NCBI GenBank assembly: GCA_964648215.1
Contig: CAZYMF010000004.1
Location: 1 to 64,000, forward strand
Length of the DNA stretch: 64,000 nt
Direction: 5' to 3'
From: CAZYMF01 sp964648215
GTDB lineage: Bacteria > Desulfobacterota > Binatia > HRBIN30 > JACQVA1
Shown here: positions 58,413 to 64,000 of the stretch, piece after piece
How positions within the stretch are numbered: position 1 is the first letter of the stretch
Layout of the letters: every line of letters starts with the position of its first letter
Position numbers and translations under genes: made by a program
The notes under the pieces: generated by a model
Seen by the model: the letters and a program-made list of their open reading frames with translations, nothing else
What the model was told of the DNA's origin: nothing
Databases searched by the model: none

Positions 58413-58541
58413 AGCGATACGCGGATCGCGGGGCAGGATCTGGTCCTGGTGAACCCGCCCGACCGCATCTATCTGGTGACGGCGATCCCGGTGGTGAAGG
58501 AGCTCGAGAACCTGCCGCCGGCGCGCGGGAGCTTCGGCTGA
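58413..58541 (+). pseudogene. Possible C-terminal remnant of a membrane protein gene
   Basis: An open stretch of about 42 residues ends at TGA 58539-58541 and reads SDTRIAGQDLVLVNPPD, then IYLVTAIPVVKEL and ENLPPARGSFG. The style recalls periplasmic tails of GT39-like membrane proteins. There is no upstream start or membrane domain. It is probably decayed, though chance cannot be excluded. Confidence 0.35.
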
Positions 58542-58603
58542 GGCATGTGCGGAGATCTCCGGTGCGGGTTTCCTCCTGGCCTCGCCGGCGGCGATCGCTG
58601 CCA

Positions 58604-58638
58604 TTGCTACTTCGAATTATCATGATAAATTGAAGTGC
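58604..58638 (+). promoter_or_regulatory. AT-rich promoter with 12-base palindrome
   Basis: The perfect palindrome TTATCATGATAA (58617-58628) overlaps a possible promoter (-35 TTGCTA 58604-58609; -10 near TAAATT 58626-58631) just before the ATPase start. Surroundings are very GC-rich, so this is a likely operator. Confidence 0.5.
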
Positions 58639-59784
58639 ATGTTCAGGCGTGCTCTGCGCTTACCGCCCTCGGGGAAGGAGACCTTCTTTCTCTGGGGGCC
58701 GCGCCAGACGGGCAAGACGACGTTGCTGCGGGAGGCTTACCCGGACGCTCTATGGATCGACCTCCTGCGCTCGGAGGAATATCGGCGTTATCTGCAGAAC
58801 CCCGAGCGGCTGCGCCAGGAGCTGAGCCAGAGGCCCAGCGCGGAGGTCGTCATCGACGAGGTGCAGAAGGTGCCGCAGATCCTCGACGAGGTCCACTGGC
58901 TCATCGAGAACCGCGGCGTCCATTTCGCTCTCTGCGGCTCGAGCGCCCGCAAGGTCAAGCGCGGCGCTGCCAACCTGCTCGGCGGTCGCGCCGTGCGCTA
59001 CGAGCTCCACGGCCTCACGGCGGCGGAGATCGGCTCTGACTTCGATCTCACCCGAATGCTGAACCACGGCTATCTGCCGCGCCACTACTTGGCCGAGCGC
59101 CCGCAGCGGCTCGTGAACGCCTACGTCGCCGACTACCTGAAGGAGGAGATCGCCGCCGAGGGATTGGTGCGCAACCTGCCCGTCTTCTCTGCTTTCCTCA
59201 ACGTTGCGGCCCTGTCGGATGCGGAGCTGGTCAACTTCTCGACCATTGCGCGCGATTGCGGAGTCTCCAGCCACACGGTCCAGTCGTATTTCCAGATTCT
59301 CGAGGATACGCTCCTGGGTCGCTGGCTGCCGGCGTACACCAAGCGCCCCAAGCGGCGCGTCATCGGGGCTCCGAAGTTCTACTTCGCCGACGTCGGAATG
59401 GTGAACCACCTGGCTCGGCGTGGTCCACTGCGGCCGGGCTCGGAGCTGTACGGGAAGGCGTTCGAGAGCTGGGTCTTTCACGAGCTCTCGGCCCACAACG
59501 CCTATGCCGAAGCATTCGCCCAGCTGAGCTACTGGCGGCTGGCCAGCGGGATCGAGGTGGACTTCGTGGTGGACGACATGCGCCTCGCCGTTGAGGCCAA
59601 GGCCACCGCCAAGGTGACCGCGGATCACTTGAAGGGGCTGCGCGCCCTGCGCGAGGACCATCCGCGGGTCAAGCGCCGCGTGGTTGTGTCGCTCGAGCCC
59701 AGGAGTCACAGGACGGATGACGGCATCGAGGTCCTCCCGGCGCGGGAGTTCTGCGACCTGTTGGGCGCAGGTGAGCTCTTCTGA
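58639..59784 (+). CDS. AAA ATPase with DUF4143 domain
   Basis: 381 residues. The P-loop is LWGPRQTGKTTLL near residue 18, Walker B VVIDEVQKVPQIL near 70 and CGSSARKVK (sensor) near 98. A C-terminal DUF4143 domain, including YWRLASGIEVDFVV and VEAKAT, resembles nuclease folds of the PD-(D/E)xK type (D in EVDFVV and E-x-K in VEAK). Such ATPases are common singletons of unknown role. The ATG at 58639 is used; an in-frame TTG at 58630 is possible. The AT-rich palindrome at its promoter sets it apart. Confidence 0.9.
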   Translation: MFRRALRLPPSGKETFFLWGPRQTGKTTLLREAYPDALWIDLLRSEEYRRYLQNPERLRQELSQRPSAEVVIDEVQKVPQILDEVHWLIENRGVHFALCGSSARKVKRGAANLLGGRAVRYELHGLTAAEIGSDFDLTRMLNHGYLPRHYLAERPQRLVNAYVADYLKEEIAAEGLVRNLPVFSAFLNVAALSDAELVNFSTIARDCGVSSHTVQSYFQILEDTLLGRWLPAYTKRPKRRVIGAPKFYFADVGMVNHLARRGPLRPGSELYGKAFESWVFHELSAHNAYAEAFAQLSYWRLASGIEVDFVVDDMRLAVEAKATAKVTADHLKGLRALREDHPRVKRRVVVSLEPRSHRTDDGIEVLPAREFCDLLGAGELF

Positions 59785-59874
59785 ACCCGCGCCGTCGAGG
59801 TGTCTGCACTCCTTGGCGGCCGATCAAACGGGGGTCGGGGGTCGGACGGGCGCGAGAGCTCCGAGCGCCTTCGT

Positions 59875-60675
59875 TTAGGAAGGCCGCGTCGGAACGAGGC
59901 GCGTCAGCCAGCCGGCGAACCATCCCAGTCGGGAATACGGAACGAGATGGTTGAGAGCGATGGCGATCTTGTTGTGGATCCCCGGGACGCAGAACCCTCG
60001 TCCTGCTTCCAGTGCCGCCAGGGCTGCGGCGGCGACTTCGGAGGCATCCTGCCAGAGGAACTGTGGCACACGACTCACCTCGAAGCGCGCGCGAGCCTGG
60101 AACTCCGTGCGCGTGAAGCCCGGGAATACGGTGACGACCTCGATACCCGAATCCCTCAGCTCCTCGGCGATCGTGAGAGAGAGGATCGCGAGGTAGGCCT
60201 TGGTTCCGGAGTACGCGGCGTTGTAGAGGCTGGGCACGAAGGCCGCGCCGGAAGAAACGTTGATCAGAGCCCCGCGGCCCCGCGGAAGCATGCCGCGGAT
60301 CGCGGCGTGAGCGAGCCGGGTCGGGGCGAGAACGTTGACTCGGATCTGCGTCTCCGCCGCCTCGACGCTGACATCGCTGAACCGCCCGGAGACGCCGAGC
60401 GCCGCGTTGTTGACGAACAGATCGATGGCGGGGCCGGTCCCGAGTCTTTCTTCGACCCGGCCGAGCTCCCTTGGATTCTCGAGGTCGGCGACCAGTACTT
60501 CCGCACGTGCGCCCGTCGCTTCGATCTCGGACGCAAGCTGCTCGAGTCGGGCTCTGTCGCGCGACACCAGAATCACCTGAAGGCCGCGCGCGGCCAGGGC
60601 CTTCGCGAAGGCCCGGCCGATTCCGGAAGAGCTGCCCGTAACCAGCGCCGTCTGTCCAGCTTCAAGCTTTGCCAC
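59875..60675 (-). CDS. Short-chain dehydrogenase/reductase
   Basis: 266 residues. The NAD(P) site is VTGSSSGIGRAFA, and the active site is NNAALG, Ser in NVSSGAAF and Tyr-x-x-x-Lys in YSGTKAYL. The C-terminal FPGFTRTEF and HLVPYSRLGWF resemble DltE/YqjQ-type reductases. The start is the GTG at 60675, chosen because GGAGG lies 8 bases upstream; a longer frame begins at GTG 60720. Substrate unknown. Confidence 0.9.
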   Translation of the reverse strand: MAKLEAGQTALVTGSSSGIGRAFAKALAARGLQVILVSRDRARLEQLASEIEATGARAEVLVADLENPRELGRVEERLGTGPAIDLFVNNAALGVSGRFSDVSVEAAETQIRVNVLAPTRLAHAAIRGMLPRGRGALINVSSGAAFVPSLYNAAYSGTKAYLAILSLTIAEELRDSGIEVVTVFPGFTRTEFQARARFEVSRVPQFLWQDASEVAAAALAALEAGRGFCVPGIHNKIAIALNHLVPYSRLGWFAGWLTRLVPTRPS

Positions 60676-61027
60676 GACCGTTCCTCCAGTCTCAACCGTC
60701 TTGGCAGTCGCGCTCGGCACATTGAGTGCCGCTCGGTGCCGTCCTGGCCGTCCTGTATGAGCATACTACTCGCCATGGCGAAATGGGACTTGTCCCCTTT
60801 TCGGGTGTCTGCGGCGTCGTGGTCGCCGAGTCACTTACCGCAACCAGCGCCGTCCAGCTGCTTGGTCGTCTACACCGCTGAAACAACGATTGACAACCCC
60901 GTCCGCCTCCGTGTTAACGGCCATGTCGAATTGGACGGCAGAGGAGAAAGGGGGGCGCCGAGGTGATGGAGGCCACGGCGGGCGACCCGCGCACTTCGAC
61001 TAGCGGGGCTGTTCCAGGGAGAGTCCG
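60676..61027. other. Intergenic region with a REP-like palindrome
   Basis: No gene is seen. GGGAC-TT-GTCCC (60785-60796) is a short perfect palindrome with AAA and CTTTTC at its sides, like REP-type elements in other genomes. TTGACA at about 60890 has no good -10. Confidence 0.5.
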
Positions 61028-62167
61028 ATGACCACGATGACCACGGCTCTGATCGTCGCGGCGCTCTTTGGCTTGCTGGCCGTGATCGTCGTCTGGACGG
61101 CCCGCACGGATCGCCGGAACAAGCGGCGCATGGCGAAGCTGGCGAGCGCGCTCGGCGCCGTGCCGTCGGGCACGGGCGGGGAGGGGGTGTGCGACGGGGT
61201 TGCCTATCGCTTCCACTATTCGCCCGCGGCGAGGAACAGCCCGGCGACGTTGAAGGTCTCGATCGACAGCCCGGCCGGCCAGCCGCTTCGGATCGTGCGT
61301 GAAGGCCGGGCGGAGCGCTTGTCGAAGCGGATCGGGCTGTCGGCCGAGATCCAGACGGGCGATCCTGCCTTCGACGCGGACCTCTACATCGAGACCGAGG
61401 CCGATGAGTTCACGAGAACCCTCCTGATGCGCGACGACGCGCGCCAGGCGGTGCGCGACGTCTTCCAGCTCGGCTTCACCGCCGTGCACCAGGACGGCCG
61501 GCGGCTGCAGGCCGTCTGGTCGCCGTTCAAGCTGCGCGACGACATGGATCCAGCGCTGATCACCGGCGCCGTCGCGCCGTTGGCGACACTGGCAAGCAGG
61601 ATGCCGGCGATGCCCCCGCCGGCACGGCCGGCGCGTACCCCCATCGCCAAGGCCGTCGTCGCCGCGGCGGTGGTGATGGCGATCGCCGCCCTGGTCCTAT
61701 GGCTCGTTGCCGACCGCTTTCGGCCGCTCGATGGCGGTGCCGTCCTGCGCGACTCGCTTCGCTACAGCATCCCGGCGCTGGTGGTGTGGCTCGCCTTCGC
61801 GTTCGTCCAGCTCCGCGGCCGCTCGACGGCGCACAAGGAGCTGGTGCTCGTGGTCTGCCTGTCCGCCTTCGCCTTTGGTCTCGGGGGCGACGCGCTCGAA
61901 GTCGCCTTCAACGGCTGGGCCGATCTGGGCTCGCCCACCTCGCATGACACGGAGGTGATCCGGACGTACCGCCGCGGCGGCCGGACGACGACCTACCATG
62001 TCGTGGTGACGTCGTGGCGCCGACCGAGACAAGCGGAAAACCTGGTCGTCTCCTCCGGCCTGTATCGCGCCGCGCGACCGCACCAGCACGTCACGGTCGT
62101 GACCAAGCCCGGCCGCCTCGGCTTCGAGTGGATCGTCAGCTACGCGCTGGCGGGGGCGGTGCGATGA
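61028..62167 (+). CDS. Integral membrane protein of unknown function
   Basis: 379 residues. One N-terminal helix (ALIVAALFGLLAVIVVW) is followed by a soluble cytoplasmic-type region (about 40-195) and two or three helices (about 210-300). A C-terminal beta-rich piece with TYHVVVTSWRRP and HQHVTVVTKPGRLGFEW resembles DUF3592-like domains. CAGGGAGAG precedes the ATG. No family is recognised with confidence. Confidence 0.7.
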   Translation: MTTMTTALIVAALFGLLAVIVVWTARTDRRNKRRMAKLASALGAVPSGTGGEGVCDGVAYRFHYSPAARNSPATLKVSIDSPAGQPLRIVREGRAERLSKRIGLSAEIQTGDPAFDADLYIETEADEFTRTLLMRDDARQAVRDVFQLGFTAVHQDGRRLQAVWSPFKLRDDMDPALITGAVAPLATLASRMPAMPPPARPARTPIAKAVVAAAVVMAIAALVLWLVADRFRPLDGGAVLRDSLRYSIPALVVWLAFAFVQLRGRSTAHKELVLVVCLSAFAFGLGGDALEVAFNGWADLGSPTSHDTEVIRTYRRGGRTTTYHVVVTSWRRPRQAENLVVSSGLYRAARPHQHVTVVTKPGRLGFEWIVSYALAGAVR

Positions 62168-62327
62168 TCTCCCCGAAGTTTGTCGGCCGTTGCTGACCAG
62201 GCTGGTCTGCCCCGGCGAGCAACCGTTTGCGCGGGGTTCTTCGGCGGGCGGGTCGATCTGCCATCACCGTTTCCGCCCCCCGATTTGACGTTTGCTCCGG
62301 TCTCATGCAGTAGCCTGAAGCTCGCTC

Positions 62328-63344
62328 ATGAGTGACGTGACCGCAGTCGTGCTGAGCATCGGGGAGCCCTACACGGAGCGGGCGTTGGCGAGCGTAGGGC
62401 GCCAGACGCTGCCGGTCGCCGAGACCGTTATGGTGCGTGGCGTCTCGCCATTTCACTGTGCCTTGAATAGAGGGGCGGCGCAGGTGCGCACGCCCTTCTT
62501 CCTTCACGTCGACGCCGACATGGTCCTCGACGAGGGCTGCCTCGCGGCGCTGCGCCCGCTCATGAGGGATCGGGTCGGCCTGGTCCAGGGCCGCCTGCGC
62601 GATCCGCTGTGCGGCCGGATCGCCGGGATTCGCCTGGTTCGCACCGAGTGCTGGGCTGAGACCCCGTACGCCGATTCGATTGCGCCCGAGTCGTTGTTCA
62701 CTCGCGACCTCGCCGGGAATGGCTGGTTGTTCGTCGAGGCGCTCCGGTACGAGGGGGCGAACCCCAGGGCGTGGCACTCCTTCGGCGAGCACAGCCCCGC
62801 GTACGATCTCGTCTACACGCTGTCGAAGTTCCGCATCAACGGTGCGCGCTATCGCCATCTGGGACGAGCCGACTTCCTGATGAAAATGACCGAGCGCGTG
62901 CGACGCAGCGACCACCCCTCCGCCCTCATCGCCCTGCTCGGCTTGACCCACGGTGTCTTCGGCCTGGTCGGCGGCAGCGCCGACGCGCTGCGCCCATACA
63001 CGGCCGACGCGGAGCACGCTTTCGTCGAGCGCTTTCTGACGCGGCCCGCGACGGGAGAAGATTGCGCGGCCCCTCTCGGGCTGACAGCGCCTCCGGCGGG
63101 CGTTTTCCGTACGTGCTACCGCCGCGGGGCGGAGATCGGGCGAGTCGGCGGGGCCGACGATCTGCGGGCCGTGGTGCGCAGCCTGGACGGGACCTCCGCG
63201 GACCTACGGTTGGCGGCCCTACTGGGTCTCGGCCACGGCTTCTTCCACGCGTTGCGAGCGGCCGATTCTCTCGGCCCCGAGCTCGCCATCCTCGCCGAGT
63301 TCCTTCCCCAAATCACTGATTCGGTGACTCAGTGGACTCAGTGA
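62328..63344 (+). CDS. GT2-like glycosyltransferase
   Basis: 338 residues. The GT-A core starts VTAVVLSIGEPYTERALASV, with a donor-metal site FFLHVDADMVLDEG (D-x-D near residue 64). About 110 residues in the C-terminal half are of unclear fold. There is no membrane helix. It is a single gene far from the glycan clusters. The last eight or so residues (TDSVTQWTQ) are encoded by an ACTGA-type repeat at the stop codon. Confidence 0.75.
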   Translation: MSDVTAVVLSIGEPYTERALASVGRQTLPVAETVMVRGVSPFHCALNRGAAQVRTPFFLHVDADMVLDEGCLAALRPLMRDRVGLVQGRLRDPLCGRIAGIRLVRTECWAETPYADSIAPESLFTRDLAGNGWLFVEALRYEGANPRAWHSFGEHSPAYDLVYTLSKFRINGARYRHLGRADFLMKMTERVRRSDHPSALIALLGLTHGVFGLVGGSADALRPYTADAEHAFVERFLTRPATGEDCAAPLGLTAPPAGVFRTCYRRGAEIGRVGGADDLRAVVRSLDGTSADLRLAALLGLGHGFFHALRAADSLGPELAILAEFLPQITDSVTQWTQ

Positions 63345-63353
63345 TTCACTGCA
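63312..63353. repeat. ACTGA/TCAGT-type repeat at a gene 3' end
   Basis: AATCACTGA, GTGACTCAGT, GACTCAGTGATT and CACTG words in tandem with palindromic arms. They encode the end of the GT2-like protein and its stop. The same word set occurs at 905-935, 9436-9475 and 9562-9605. Confidence 0.75.
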
Positions 63354-63361
63354 TCCATCCC

Positions 63362-64000
63362 TCACCTCAGACGCTTGGTGAAGAACTCGATGATCTCCGC
63401 CACCGCCTGGCGCGTCGGCTGATTCTGCTCGTCGATGAGGTGCAGCGTCACGACGCTGTGCGGGTTCTTCATCGGCGCGTCGGGGTTGGCGGCGCTGTCG
63501 GGCAGCACCCGGGGCTGGAATCGGTCTCCCAACGCCTGGCGATACGCGGCGAAGCGCTGCGCGCGGCAGAAGCTGTCGCCCTCGAAGCGATAGGCGAGCA
63601 CGGTGAGGTTCTCGCGATCGAGCCGCTCCTTGACCGCCGCCAGCTCGTCGGGCGCGATGTGCATGCCGGCCGCCTGTAGCAGCGGCAGCGACGGCTGCGA
63701 CAGCACCGGCGCCAGCATCGCCGGCTCGAGCATCATCGACAGGGCGAAGTTGCCGGTGAAGCACATCCCGATCGCGCCGACGCCCTTGCCGCCGCAGAGC
63801 GGGTGGGCGTGCGCCGCCAGGGCCCGCAGCCATTGTGTCACCGGGCTCGACGCGTTGGCGGCGAAGGCACGGAACTCGGCGCTGACGCACCCTTTGACCA
63901 TCGAGCGGAGGCTGTAGCCGGTCGACACCGGGCGTCCGGGATCGCCGAACAGATTCGGCATCCACACGGCGAAGCCGGCGTCGCGGATCCAGCGCGCGAA
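63362..64000 (-). CDS. Dienelactone hydrolase family protein, 5' end outside window
   Basis: 213 residues are visible; the frame is open through the right edge, so the N-terminus is missing. The nucleophile elbow is GMCFTGNFAL (Cys, as in dienelactone hydrolases; G-x-C-x-G). The catalytic Asp and His are likely in the FQPRVLPDSAAN region and near HSVVTLHL. It hydrolyses a lactone or ester. An in-frame GTG at 63967 is not the likely start because codons upstream are protein-like. Confidence 0.85.
   Translation of the reverse strand, partial: FARWIRDAGFAVWMPNLFGDPGRPVSTGYSLRSMVKGCVSAEFRAFAANASSPVTQWLRALAAHAHPLCGGKGVGAIGMCFTGNFALSMMLEPAMLAPVLSQPSLPLLQAAGMHIAPDELAAVKERLDRENLTVLAYRFEGDSFCRAQRFAAYRQALGDRFQPRVLPDSAANPDAPMKNPHSVVTLHLIDEQNQPTRQAVAEIIEFFTKRLR

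Larger units (their letters stand above)
58295..58638. other. Intergenic region with a gene relic and promoter
   Basis: No intact gene. It holds a short protein-like remnant (58413-58541) and, at its right end, an AT-rich promoter and palindrome (58604-58638). Confidence 0.6.

Noticed and set aside
60876..60920. Promoter from TTGACA at about 60890
   Set aside because: No acceptable -10 is found at 16-18 bases.
1..64000. tRNA or rRNA genes
   Set aside because: I checked the longer spacers for cloverleaf and CCA-end patterns by eye and saw none. A covariance-model scan would settle it.

Overview
The window is GC-rich, densely coded DNA from a Gram-negative-type bacterium. It encodes a PlsB-type glycerol-3-phosphate acyltransferase, YceH, RNase R, a di-heme cytochrome c peroxidase, WecA/MraY-type and Wzy-type envelope enzymes, a DUF3604 protein and an F420-type luciferase-like oxidoreductase. 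That mix resembles uncultured proteobacterium-like lineages (Binatota- or Myxococcota-like), but the lineage cannot be fixed from this sequence. I found no rRNA, tRNA, CRISPR array, insertion sequence or phage module.

Layout. 1-12.8 kb: metabolic and transport genes. These are a truncated QueG-like Fe-S protein, two MFS carriers, a cytochrome c peroxidase, a tightly overlapping PPIase-HupE-FAD oxidase operon, a DUF3604 protein, a CBS protein and a methyltransferase. 12.8-24.7 kb: a lipid-linked glycan and protein N-glycosylation locus. 24.8-37.4 kb: a VOC protein, an acyl-CoA ligase, an epimerase, a phosphodiesterase, then a second surface-glycan cluster with three GT4 enzymes, a second WecA/MraY-type transferase and a Wzy-TPR fusion. 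37.6-45 kb: an amidase-cyclase-plsB operon and a divergent HAD-PlsC fusion, followed by an MBL hydrolase. 45-49 kb: YceH, an RRM protein and RNase R. 49-53 kb: two orphan histidine kinases flanking a patatin. 53-64 kb: acyl-CoA and F420-type metabolism, a DUF4143 ATPase, an SDR, a membrane protein, a GT2 enzyme and a truncated dienelactone hydrolase.

Main result. The 12.8-24.7 kb locus reads like a bacterial copy of the core eukaryotic dolichol-linked N-glycan pathway. It has a WecA/ALG7-type sugar-1-phosphate transferase, a MurG-type transferase (an ALG13/14 analogue), proteins with strong ALG1 and ALG2 signatures, a polyprenyl-phosphate-sugar synthase with a GT-C enzyme, a PglK-like ABC flippase and an STT3 oligosaccharyltransferase. 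Together these could build a Man3GlcNAc2-like lipid-linked glycan, flip it and transfer it to asparagine. The product is inferred, not shown.

A second theme is a set of locus-specific, short-period palindromic repeats at gene 3' ends (about 0.9, 3.65, 7.0, 9.45, 9.58, 15.68 and 63.33 kb). Some of them supply stop codons or repetitive C-terminal tails.
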